Notes under the pieces: model-generated
What the model was told of the DNA's origin: nothing
Databases searched by the model: none
The model's input: only the letters and a program-made list of their open reading frames with translations
From: CAYPEK01 sp964409645
GTDB lineage: Bacteria; UBP15; UBA6099
Length of the DNA stretch: 19,717 bases
Reading direction: 5' to 3'
Assembly (NCBI GenBank): GCA_964409645.1
Contig: CAYPEK010000083.1
Span: 1-19,717, forward strand
Made by a program: the position numbers and the translations under genes
Shown: in pieces, positions 1-6,847 of the stretch
Numbering within the stretch: the stretch's first letter is position 1
How the letters are laid out: each line of letters starts with the position of its first letter

Positions 1-26
1 TCGAAGAAACCCACTTTTGGTTTCAT
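1..26 (-). CDS. hydD: NiFe hydrogenase small (delta) subunit, N-terminal fragment
   Basis: Only the first eight codons lie in the window, reading MKPKVGFF on the minus strand. The ATG at 26-24 shares one base with the TAA stop of the upstream hydG gene (TAATG), which implies translational coupling. The short hydrophobic start resembles the opening of small subunits of cytosolic NiFe hydrogenases, which run on into a cysteine motif for the proximal FeS cluster. In group 3b sulfhydrogenases the order is hydB, hydG, hydD, hydA, so this position is where the small subunit is expected. Assignment rests on context and these few residues; the rest lies beyond the left edge. Confidence 0.7.
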
Positions 27-871
27 TAAATGGCCTCCTCCATATCGCGGATTTTCGCGTAATTGTAAACCGGACCGTCCTGACAGACATACGAATTGTT
101 GATCTGGCAGTGGCCGCACTTGCCGAGCCCGCATTTCATGCGCCGCTCGAGCGACACTACGATCTGGTCGTCCTTGAAGCCTTTCGAATGAAGGGCCATT
201 ATCGCGAATTTGTACATCACCGGAGGTCCGACGACGACTGCCACCGTCTTCAACAGGTCGAGGTTCAGCGGCGGAATCAGCGTCGTGATTACGCCCACCT
301 TGCCCTTCCAGTTCGCGTCGCCGCGGTCAACCGTGACGTGGTATTCCGTTTTCTTCTCCCACATTTTAATGTCTTCGGGGAAAAGCAGTTCCGAGGGCGT
401 CCGCGCGCCGTAAAGCACCATCAGCCGCCCGTAATTCTTCGCATTTTCGATGCAGTAGTTCACCAGCGAGCGGAGCGGAACCATTCCGATGCCTCCGCCG
501 ATGAACAGCATGTCCTTGCCCTTGAGCTCGTTCACGTCGAAACCGTGTCCGAACGGCCCGCGGATGCCGACCGCATCGCCGGCCTTCAGGGCGTGCAGAG
601 CGTACGTGACATCGCCCACAGCGCGGACGACTATCTCGAACGTTCCTTTCTTTCCGGGTGACGACGAAACCGAAATGGGCGCCTCACCGATGCCGAAAAG
701 AGACACTTCGACGAACTGCCCGGGCTGGTGGCCTAGGTCCTTGCCGCCCGGCAACTTGATCTCGAAGAGTTTTTCTTTCTCGGTGAACTGCTCGACCCGG
801 ACAAGCTCCGATTTCATCGGCAAGAACATATCGGGGATATCCTTCACTTTCATCTTGTCGAGTTCAGCCAT
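26..871 (-). CDS. hydG: Sulfhydrogenase gamma subunit: FAD/NAD(P)H-binding, 2Fe-2S oxidoreductase
   Basis: This 281-residue protein is the diaphorase subunit of a group 3b NiFe hydrogenase; it would move electrons between NAD(P)H and the FeS chain through FAD in the cytoplasm. A ferredoxin-reductase-like FAD domain occupies roughly residues 18-112 (PGQFVEV at 50-56, GEAPIS at 62-67). A nucleotide-binding domain follows (GGGIGMVPLR at 125-134, YGAR at 154-157, VGPPVM at 214-219). The C-terminal cysteines C247, C252, C255 and C263 form the PyrK/AsrB-type 2Fe-2S site. The ATG at 871 has an AAAGGAG sequence at good spacing. It lies 54 bp after hydB and overlaps the next start. AsrB of sulfite reductase is a relative, but the following gene favours hydrogenase. 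Confidence 0.88.
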   Translation of the reverse strand: MAELDKMKVKDIPDMFLPMKSELVRVEQFTEKEKLFEIKLPGGKDLGHQPGQFVEVSLFGIGEAPISVSSSPGKKGTFEIVVRAVGDVTYALHALKAGDAVGIRGPFGHGFDVNELKGKDMLFIGGGIGMVPLRSLVNYCIENAKNYGRLMVLYGARTPSELLFPEDIKMWEKKTEYHVTVDRGDANWKGKVGVITTLIPPLNLDLLKTVAVVVGPPVMYKFAIMALHSKGFKDDQIVVSLERRMKCGLGKCGHCQINNSYVCQDGPVYNYAKIRDMEEAI

Positions 872-891
872 TGAAAATCTCCTTTAACACG

Positions 892-908
892 CCGCGCCTG
901 CGGCGCGG
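892..908 (-). other. GC-rich hairpin between hydB and hydG
   Basis: Perfect 7-bp arms (CCGCGCC and GGCGCGG) flank a 3-base loop in the short hydB-hydG spacer. There is no following T-run, so it does not look like a terminator. It could stabilise or separate the two messages or tune hydG translation; that role is inference. Confidence 0.55.
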
Positions 909-925
909 GTATATTGGTCCGCGGT

Positions 926-1918
926 TCACACAGTCGCCGCCGCGTCGTTTATCATTTCCACTATGCTTATCTTCGCCGTGCACGCTCTGTTGCAGCGCCC
1001 GCACCCGACACAGAACGGCTTCGGGTACTTGTCGCTCAGGTACCGAAACTTGCGGTAAACACGGTGCCGCACGCGCGAATCCCGCTTGTGGCGGAAATTC
1101 TCGTTTCCGGCAACCTCCGCAAACGGCGCTATCTGGCACGCATCCCACAGCCGCGAGCGGCAGCCGGTCGTCATGTCCAGATTCACCTCGTCCTGCACGT
1201 CGAAACAGTAACAAGTCGGGCATACGAGGTTGCACGAACCGCAGCTCAGGCACTTCTCCCCGTTCTGCTTCCACACCGGACCGCCATACGCTTTATCCAG
1301 CATCGCCGGAATCCGCGCGAGGTCGGGCATGATCTTCTTCGTGAACGCCGCCGCCGCTTTGGGCTTCGCAGATACCGCGCCGCCCGAAAAACCGCTAAGC
1401 AGCTTTTCGCCTTCCGGGGTCAGTGTTTTGAGGATCCAGCCGCCTTCCGCGGGAGTCAGGAACGCGTCGAAACCCTCTGTGTCCGTAATTTTGATGCCGA
1501 CCGATTCACTGAAGTGATACTCGTCGGGAGTAAAACCGACACCGATAAAAAGCGTGTTCTGCCGGCGCGCGAGGTACGTTTTGTCCGGGTTCCCGTCCTT
1601 CATAAGCTGGTCCAGCCTCAGGATCCCCTGCATGTCGTAGCTGTGCACGCCGAGCATAACCTTCGAGCCCGTCTCAGCCTCGGGGGCTTTAGACTCGCCG
1701 GTCGATCTGTTGAAACTCAGCAACTCTTCTTTCGCGGGCATGAAAAATTTCTTCGGCGGCAGTATCGTTGTGTTGTAATCCAGCACAACCATCGCCGGGT
1801 CTTTCACTTCCGCGAACACGAATGTCGGCCCCTTTGCCGCCGGCGCTATCACCTTGTGATCCTTGGATAGATGCCGCACGAGGTCAGGGACTTTTTCGCT
1901 GGCAAGAAATGTTTCCAA
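926..1918 (-). CDS. hydB: Sulfhydrogenase beta subunit: 4Fe-4S electron-transfer protein
   Basis: This 330-residue protein matches the HydB/AsrA family, which passes electrons between the flavin subunit and the NiFe small subunit. Two cluster-binding runs are visible: CLSCGSCNLVCP with C223, C226, C229 and C233, and CVGCGRCNRAC with C303, C306, C309 and C313. Extra cysteines at 236, 238, 253 and 261 lie between them. The N-terminal 200 residues carry no cluster motif, as is usual for the family. The start is TTG at 1918; a GGAGG 7 bases upstream and the lack of an ATG near the family's N-terminus support it. It is the first gene of the hydrogenase operon, behind the promoter at 2004-2032. AsrA of anaerobic sulfite reductase is the main alternative, weakened by the downstream small-subunit start. 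Confidence 0.85.
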   Translation of the reverse strand: METFLASEKVPDLVRHLSKDHKVIAPAAKGPTFVFAEVKDPAMVVLDYNTTILPPKKFFMPAKEELLSFNRSTGESKAPEAETGSKVMLGVHSYDMQGILRLDQLMKDGNPDKTYLARRQNTLFIGVGFTPDEYHFSESVGIKITDTEGFDAFLTPAEGGWILKTLTPEGEKLLSGFSGGAVSAKPKAAAAFTKKIMPDLARIPAMLDKAYGGPVWKQNGEKCLSCGSCNLVCPTCYCFDVQDEVNLDMTTGCRSRLWDACQIAPFAEVAGNENFRHKRDSRVRHRVYRKFRYLSDKYPKPFCVGCGRCNRACTAKISIVEMINDAAATV

Positions 1919-1925
1919 CTATCTC

Positions 1926-1930
1926 CCTCC
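1926..1930 (-). promoter_or_regulatory. Ribosome binding site that fixes the TTG start of hydB
   Basis: GGAGG on the minus strand, within AAGGAGGG, sits 7 bases before the TTG at 1918. It is the only strong Shine-Dalgarno sequence in the leader and decides the non-ATG start. Confidence 0.75.
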
Positions 1931-1937
1931 TTTTTAA

Positions 1938-1951
1938 GTGAAATTTTTCAC
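1938..1951. promoter_or_regulatory. CRP/FNR-type palindrome in the hydB leader
   Basis: The sequence reads GTGA-AATTTT-TCAC, matching the GTGA-N6-TCAC core recognised by many CRP/FNR-superfamily proteins. The GTGAAA and TTTCAC arms are perfect. It lies about 50 bases downstream of the predicted -10 and just before the ribosome binding site, where a bound protein would more likely repress than activate. A small RNA hairpin is an alternative. No CRP-family gene is in the window. Confidence 0.4.
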
Positions 1952-2003
1952 TATCACTCGCTTTATATAGCCATTATCATGTCGCATGGTAATGGTGTTA
2001 AGA

Positions 2004-2032
2004 AGCATAAAGCTAGTCGCCTTATATGTCAA
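2004..2032 (-). promoter_or_regulatory. Sigma70-type promoter of the hydrogenase operon
   Basis: On the minus strand a consensus -35 TTGACA (2032-2027) is followed after exactly 17 bases by TATGCT (2009-2004). This leaves a leader of roughly 80 bases before hydB. The spacer contains an imperfect dyad, TATAAGGC-GACTA-GCTTTATG (6 of 8 positions paired), placed between the -35 and -10 as MerR-family operators are. A near-identical -35 region occurs before the neighbouring MerR-receiver gene. Confidence 0.7.
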
Positions 2033-2196
2033 TATAAAAAGATATTTATTTTTATCGCGCCGCCGAAGCGCATTAATCTGTGCGAATACGGCAAAATTAA
2101 CACATTTCAGGAATATTTAGTTCCCAAAACGAACATTATTAGCATTCCCACAGATGAATATATTATTAATAGAGAGTATTATATGTTAACACTTTG

Positions 2197-2874
2197 TTAT
2201 AGTAAACGTTTTATTTCTTTTAAAATTTCCGATGGACGCACGGGTTTCTGAACAAACGCATCGCCCGGCAGCTCCCCTATCCCGAACTTTTCCCGGATGT
2301 TCTCCGGCATGCTGCTGACCATTATGACCGGCACCGATGCCGTCTGCTTGCTTTTTTTCACGCGGCGGCATATTTCGAGCCCGTCCATATCCGGGATCAT
2401 AATGTCGAGGATCAGCAGATCGGGCGTGTGGGTTTCGATCTTCGCCATGCCGTCTCTGCCGTTCGCGGCCGTCATGGCATGGTAGCCGTTTCTCTCTAAT
2501 ATGGTTTTCATTATATTTAAATGATCGGGGTCGTCGTCTATCACAAGCACCGTTTTTCCGTCGCCGGCCGCTTCATCCGCCCTTTCGCCTTCGTCCCATT
2601 CCGCCTCCGGCTTATCATCCTTCGCCTCGCCGAGCGAATAGCCCTCTTTAAGCAGAACTTCCCGCACTCCGTATGTATTAAGCTTCTTTTCATGCAGCAG
2701 ATGCTTGATATATTTCAGCCGGGTGAGGTCTTCTTCCGAATAATATCTGTCTTTCCCTTTGCGGGCGGGCGTGACAAGCCCCTTTGTTTCCCATAGGCGG
2801 AGGGTTTGCACAGAAACCCCCAATATTTCCGCCACGACTCCTATTGTGAGGATCGGGCGCTGGGATTCGTCCAT
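2197..2874 (-). CDS. MerR-family HTH fused to a response-regulator receiver domain
   Basis: This 225-residue regulator joins two modules rarely seen together. Residues 8-77 are a MerR-type winged helix-turn-helix (LTIGVVAEILGVSVQTLRLWE, then RYYSEEDLTRL). A charged linker (80-106) leads to a CheY-like receiver domain (108-225) with the acidic cluster D113-D115, phosphoacceptor D157 in LLILDIMIPDMDG, S187 and K210, so it should be phosphorylatable. The usual MerR C-terminal effector and dimerisation helix is absent and appears to be replaced by the receiver. The ATG at 2874 follows GGAGG by 5 bases. No histidine kinase is in the window. It lies upstream of the hydrogenase genes in the same direction, separated by 278 bp holding a second promoter, so it may control them; that link is inference. 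Confidence 0.85.
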   Translation of the reverse strand: MDESQRPILTIGVVAEILGVSVQTLRLWETKGLVTPARKGKDRYYSEEDLTRLKYIKHLLHEKKLNTYGVREVLLKEGYSLGEAKDDKPEAEWDEGERADEAAGDGKTVLVIDDDPDHLNIMKTILERNGYHAMTAANGRDGMAKIETHTPDLLILDIMIPDMDGLEICRRVKKSKQTASVPVIMVSSMPENIREKFGIGELPGDAFVQKPVRPSEILKEIKRLL

Positions 2875-2948
2875 TGCCGCCTCCGGTCAGGGTCGGCATT
2901 TATTCCTTTTGTTCGACCCGATTTAATAAACGACATTATATAGAATTT

Positions 2949-2972
2949 ATTATATTGCCTTATAAATGTCAA
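2949..2972 (-). promoter_or_regulatory. Probable promoter of the MerR-receiver gene, sharing an element with the hydB promoter
   Basis: The minus strand carries TTGACA (2972-2967) followed by TTTATAAGGC, almost the same as TTGACA followed by TATAAGGC at the hydB promoter. The -10 is unclear: TAAATT lies at a 17-base spacing, and stronger TATAAT-like hexamers nearby are at poor spacing. MerR-family promoters often have abnormal spacing, so this may be an activated or autoregulated promoter. Confidence 0.45.
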
Positions 2973-3077
2973 TGGGGGTCAATAACTATAAATAACATAC
3001 TATCAATTATTTATTTCATAAAGCCTATTCTTGCCGAGTTGCGAAAAAACAGAAAGCCGAAACTCCCGGTCGTATTA

Positions 3078-4475
3078 CTACTCCTCTGATTCTGAAACCG
3101 GGATATCGTACTTTTTAAGTAAACGATAAAAAGACGAGCGGTCGATCCCGCTCCTTCTGGCGGCCTCGCTAATGTTGCCCTCACATTTGAGTAGCAGACT
3201 TTTAAAATAATCCCTATTGAATCGCTTAACGATTATATTTTTTGCATCCTTGTACGACCTCGTTTCGAGATTGAAAAGGTCGTCCCCGCCGTCTCCCGTG
3301 TCGGCAAGCGCCTTGATGGGGTCCTGAAGATGTTTCGGACGTATGACCGACTCCTCGCAGAAGATGATTATTCGCTCCATAAGATTTTCGAGTTCCCTAA
3401 TGTTGCCCGGCCATTCGTATCGCGAGAAAACAGCCAGTGCCTCCGGGCTGATTCCCTCGATATTCTTGTCGAACCTCTCGTTGAACTGTTTTATGAAGTG
3501 GTCAACCAACAGCGGCACATCCTCGAACCGTTTTCTCAGCGGCGGGACTTTGATATTAATAACATTCAAACGGTAATAGAGGTCTTCCCTGAAATGCCCC
3601 TGTTTAACCGCCTGTTCGAGGTTTCGGTTCGTCGCCGCAATAATCCGCACTTGCACCTTGATCGTCTTGTTGTCGCCGACCCGCGAGAATTCGCCCTCCT
3701 GAAGCACTCGCAACAACCGCGTCTGGAGGTGGAGCGTGAACTCGGCTATTTCGTCGAGGAAAATCGATCCGCCGTCCGCGGCCTTGAAATAACCTTCCTT
3801 GTCCCTGTGCGCGCCGGTGAATGCCCCTTTTACATGTCCGAAAAGCTCGCTTTCGAGCAGATTCTCCGAGAGCGCCGCGCAGTCCACCGTCACAAACGGT
3901 TTATCCTTCAGAAACCCGTTGTAGTGGAGCGCTTTGGCTATCAGTTCTTTGCCCGTGCCGCTCTCACCCGTGACAAGAACGCTGCTCCGCGTGTCTTTTA
4001 TCTTGTCCATAATCCGGTAAACGGACTGCATCTCGTCGCCGGCGCCGATTATATTGTCGAAAGAGAATTTCTTTTTGATTTGGTCGCGGAGGGCGATATT
4101 CTCCGCGAGCAGACGGTTATGCTCGATGGCGCGGTTCAGCACCATGTCCACTTCGTCGAGATTGAACGGCTTCGATATATAGTCAAACGCGCCATTTTTC
4201 ATCGCGCGCACCGCGGTTTCGACCGTTCCGTGACCGGTGACAATCACCACCGGCAGATTCGGGGCGCGTTTGCGCACCTCGGCAAGCAGCACAAGCCCGT
4301 CCATTTCCGGCATCACAAGGTCGGTTATCACTATATCCGGAAGTTCGGCATCGAGTTCTTCGAGGGCGGCCTGCCCGGACTGCGCGGTCACAACCCCCCA
4401 TCCGATTGATTCCAACCCCTTCGCAAAGCTCTGTAGAATCCGTTCCTCGTCGTCAACCAGCAATACTCTAGCCAT
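3078..4475 (-). CDS. NtrC-family sigma54-dependent response regulator
   Basis: A full-length 465-residue activator of sigma54 RNA polymerase. The receiver domain (1-120) has D8/D9, phosphoacceptor D52, T80 and K102. The AAA+ domain (about 140-375) has the Walker A GESGTGKE at 170-177, the sigma54-contacting GAFTGA loop at 217-222, Walker B GSIFLDE at 236-242 and the RFREDLYYRLN-type region near 295-304. A Fis-type helix-turn-helix occupies about 425-458. Its ATG is 1 bp after the M48 protease stop (TGACATG), so it is the last gene of the cutA operon. No partner histidine kinase is present, so its signal is unknown. I found no correctly spaced -24/-12 promoter in the window, so its targets probably lie elsewhere. 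Confidence 0.93.
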   Translation of the reverse strand: MARVLLVDDEERILQSFAKGLESIGWGVVTAQSGQAALEELDAELPDIVITDLVMPEMDGLVLLAEVRKRAPNLPVVIVTGHGTVETAVRAMKNGAFDYISKPFNLDEVDMVLNRAIEHNRLLAENIALRDQIKKKFSFDNIIGAGDEMQSVYRIMDKIKDTRSSVLVTGESGTGKELIAKALHYNGFLKDKPFVTVDCAALSENLLESELFGHVKGAFTGAHRDKEGYFKAADGGSIFLDEIAEFTLHLQTRLLRVLQEGEFSRVGDNKTIKVQVRIIAATNRNLEQAVKQGHFREDLYYRLNVINIKVPPLRKRFEDVPLLVDHFIKQFNERFDKNIEGISPEALAVFSRYEWPGNIRELENLMERIIIFCEESVIRPKHLQDPIKALADTGDGGDDLFNLETRSYKDAKNIIVKRFNRDYFKSLLLKCEGNISEAARRSGIDRSSFYRLLKKYDIPVSESEE

Positions 4476-4476
4476 G

Positions 4477-5640
4477 TCAGAGATCCTCTTTAAGAAAATC
4501 GTTCCAGAGAAATTGTTTCAACTTTTCAATCCAGACCCCGGCAAGTTTGTCTGCGGAATCCGAATCGTTTGCTTTCAGGTCGCCCGGCAGCACCGTGGCC
4601 ACCTTTGTATTCCTTACGATGATCGACACGCCGTCCGGTCCGGCTGAAGTCTGAAGCTCGAACATCGCCATCCTTTTGTCGAACAGAGAATTGAGCGTCG
4701 CGGCCACCTTCCGGGCGCGAAGGTACGGAGTGCCGTCCTCACCTGCGTCGCCGATCCGCAACAATTCACCGTGCGGGCCTTTGATGCTCCCGAGGCATTT
4801 TCCGCTTTCCGCACACTCCTCCATCGCCACGAGCCGGCCTGAAATCTCATAACCCAGCCCCTTCGGCGGCTCAAGCCCCAAACGGCGAAAGTTCTCCTCA
4901 ACCAGCTTTATCCGCGTCTCCATCGGCGGGTGAAATTCATAATAATCATACAACAAATCCGGTGAATGTGTATCGTATTTCTGCATTTTCATCATGAATC
5001 GCATGAATCCGTCCGGGTCGTATTTCGCTCTGTACATATACTCGAGGCCGTACTTGTCCGCATCGACCTCGGCGGTTCGTCCGTAAACATCCGTCCGCGA
5101 CTGCTCGATCATCTGCCCCGCCATCACCGCTTTCGGATCGCGCGTCAGCACCAGCAGCAGAAGATTCAGCATCGCGTCTTTCATGCCCTTCTTGTAAAGC
5201 GTGATGCTGTGCTTCTTAACTATATGCGTCACCTCGTGCCCGATCACCGACGCAAGCTCGTCGTCGTCCTCCACAAAATCCATTATTCCTCTTGTAAGAA
5301 AAACATAGCCTCCCGGTATCGCGAACGCGTTGATTATATCCGAGTCGAGCACGTAGAGATGATACTCCATATCCGGCCTGTCGCATGCTTTAATAATGTT
5401 CCGTGCGACCGCGAGTGCGCGCTTGAGGTCGGTCTCGTCATCGTCCAGTCCGTACTGCCGCACTATCGCTTCCGCGGCTTCCTTGCCCAGCTTCGCCTCC
5501 TTAACCTCGTCCACGTCAAGGAAACCCGCCCGCGCCTGATTGCCGATAAGCAGCAATACGGCGCACGCCAACAGAATCGCCGACGCTTTACGCCGCACAC
5601 CGCACACGACTTCTTTTATACTTTCTAAAACATTCATCAT
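4477..5640 (-). CDS. M48-family zinc metalloprotease, exported
   Basis: From the ATG at 5640 this is 387 residues. An Arg/Lys-containing N-region, a hydrophobic stretch (about 20-33) and an ARA-G site near 36-39 form a Sec signal peptide, so it should work in the periplasm. The catalytic motif HEVTH is at 135-139, the third zinc ligand is probably E191 in EVDADKYG, and FHPP at 236-239 is typical of M48. It is close to LoiP/BepA-type envelope quality-control proteases. The C-terminal 120 residues show no motif I recognise. The start was chosen because this ATG overlaps the previous stop as ATGA and follows GGAGGGG by 9 bases; an ATG at 5658 is possible but lies further inside the upstream gene and adds charged residues before the signal peptide. 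Confidence 0.88.
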   Translation of the reverse strand: MMNVLESIKEVVCGVRRKASAILLACAVLLLIGNQARAGFLDVDEVKEAKLGKEAAEAIVRQYGLDDDETDLKRALAVARNIIKACDRPDMEYHLYVLDSDIINAFAIPGGYVFLTRGIMDFVEDDDELASVIGHEVTHIVKKHSITLYKKGMKDAMLNLLLLVLTRDPKAVMAGQMIEQSRTDVYGRTAEVDADKYGLEYMYRAKYDPDGFMRFMMKMQKYDTHSPDLLYDYYEFHPPMETRIKLVEENFRRLGLEPPKGLGYEISGRLVAMEECAESGKCLGSIKGPHGELLRIGDAGEDGTPYLRARKVAATLNSLFDKRMAMFELQTSAGPDGVSIIVRNTKVATVLPGDLKANDSDSADKLAGVWIEKLKQFLWNDFLKEDL

Positions 5641-6443
5641 CCCGCGGCGCCCCTCCATCTCACAACAACCTCCGCGCCGGCCGGCAGCCCTACCACATCC
5701 TTCGCGCTGCCTCCCGCCACGGCGATCTCGAGCCGCCCCGTACTGCCGACGTAAGCGAGCAATTCGCCGTTCTTCTTGTCCGAATAAGTGTGCGACATTC
5801 CCATGATCGCGAACGCGCCTATCTTCACCAGTGTCGGCGGCCCTTCATATTTCGACAGATGTTCCGCCGTAATGTTCGTTATGTAGTTGCCGAAATGATC
5901 TATATGTACAGCCGCGCCGGTCAGCGTGCTCGCGCCCACCGATACCACAATCCCCTCGATCAGCGCCGGGTGCAGAATAGCCGGGCCTACCTCGTCGAAC
6001 GGAAATCCCGACGCGAGTTTAGCGGCGGCGGGCGCGAAAATGTCGCGGCCGTGGAACGTCGCGCTCCTCTCGTCCCTCATCAGCAAAGGATTTTCGATCA
6101 GTCTGGCCCTGAAGCCCTCTTTATGTTCCTCCGCCACCATCGTGATTATGCCGTTGTCCGGCAGGACGAAAAAATGGCCGCCCGCCGCAACCGCAAGCGC
6201 CGCACGCGGCCCGCCCACTCCGGGGTCAACCACCGCCACGTGCACAGTCCCCGGCGGATACATCCCGTAATATGTCGAAAGCATATACGACGCGGACACC
6301 ATGCTGAACGACGGCACCTGATGCGTTATGTCAACAATCCGCGCATCGGGAACAGTCGAAAGGATGACGCCTTTCATGCAGCCCACGTATGGATCGCGGT
6401 CGCCGAAATCTGTCATCAGCGTAATAATCGATGAATCTCTCAT
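5637..6443 (-). CDS. SAM hydroxide adenosyltransferase (DUF62 family)
   Basis: A 268-residue member of the family that splits S-adenosylmethionine with hydroxide to adenosine and methionine, related to fluorinase and chlorinase but normally halide-independent. Family motifs are intact: TDFGDRDPYVGCMKG at 11-25, DPGVG at 73-77, PDNG at 95-98, the FHGRDIFAPAAA run at 130-141 and DHFGNYITN at 182-190. Length is normal. The ATG at 6443 lies 1 bp after the cutA stop (TGACATG), and its own TGA overlaps the protease start, so it is in the middle of the operon. Its physiological role is not well understood in most bacteria. Confidence 0.92.
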   Translation of the reverse strand: MRDSSIITLMTDFGDRDPYVGCMKGVILSTVPDARIVDITHQVPSFSMVSASYMLSTYYGMYPPGTVHVAVVDPGVGGPRAALAVAAGGHFFVLPDNGIITMVAEEHKEGFRARLIENPLLMRDERSATFHGRDIFAPAAAKLASGFPFDEVGPAILHPALIEGIVVSVGASTLTGAAVHIDHFGNYITNITAEHLSKYEGPPTLVKIGAFAIMGMSHTYSDKKNGELLAYVGSTGRLEIAVAGGSAKDVVGLPAGAEVVVRWRGAAG

Positions 6444-6444
6444 G

Positions 6445-6768
6445 TCAGTCCGCCGTGTTCTCGTCTATCCAGTTCAGGTACGCCGCCTCGCCCGCTTCCA
6501 GCGGCAACGCAATGATCTCCGGAACCTCGTAAGAATGCGCAGCCTTCACCACAGCCCGGAGCGCCTCGAACTTCTCTGTTCGCGTCTTGGCGATCAGCAA
6601 CACTTCATCTGCGCGCTCAACTTCGCCTTTCCAGCGGTATATCGACCTCACCGGGCCTACAACCGTCACACATGCCGCGTGCCTGCCTTCGACAAGTGCT
6701 GACGCTATCCGTTCAGCCTCTTCGACACTTCCGGCCGTTACATAAACAACGCAATAATTCGAATCCAA
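6445..6768 (-). CDS. cutA: CutA1 divalent-cation tolerance protein
   Basis: A 107-residue trimeric CutA1-type protein. The conserved core is clear: AACVTVVGPVRSIYRWKGEV at about 31-50, then LLIAKT at 57-62 and HSYEVPEIIALPL at 78-90. The family is linked to copper and other divalent metal tolerance, though its mechanism is unsettled. The start is TTG at 6768; no ATG exists at the right place. It is the first gene of a four-gene operon with the SAM hydrolase, M48 protease and sigma54 activator. It may be transcribed from the 76-bp gap before it, where I see no convincing promoter, or by read-through from the diguanylate cyclase. Confidence 0.93.
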   Translation of the reverse strand: MDSNYCVVYVTAGSVEEAERIASALVEGRHAACVTVVGPVRSIYRWKGEVERADEVLLIAKTRTEKFEALRAVVKAAHSYEVPEIIALPLEAGEAAYLNWIDENTAD

Positions 6769-6775
6769 CAGAAAT

Positions 6776-6780
6776 CACCT
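6776..6780 (-). promoter_or_regulatory. Ribosome binding site that fixes the TTG start of cutA
   Basis: AGGTG, within AGAGGTGAT on the minus strand, lies 7 bases before the TTG at 6768 and supports this non-ATG start. Confidence 0.65.
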
Positions 6781-6847
6781 CTAATTAATTTTAATGCAAA
6801 ATGCCTGTGCGGGTAATAATTTTACATATTTACACAGCGGAACATCA

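Noticed and set aside
2875..3077. A small plus-strand gene upstream of the MerR-receiver gene.
   Set aside because: The open frame is AT-rich, lacks a ribosome binding site and overlaps the promoter region and the end of the sigma54 activator.
3330..4409. A 359-codon plus-strand frame opposite the sigma54 activator.
   Set aside because: Basic, motif-free translation antisense to a full NtrC-family gene.
5641..5658. An ATG six codons upstream for the M48 protease.
   Set aside because: The ATG at 5640 overlaps the previous stop as ATGA and has a suitably spaced ribosome binding site formed by the sequence just after the 5658 ATG.
5637..6443. A fluorinase or chlorinase, which would be exciting in this family.
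   Set aside because: The motifs are those of ordinary DUF62 SAM hydroxide adenosyltransferases, and no halogenation pathway genes are nearby.
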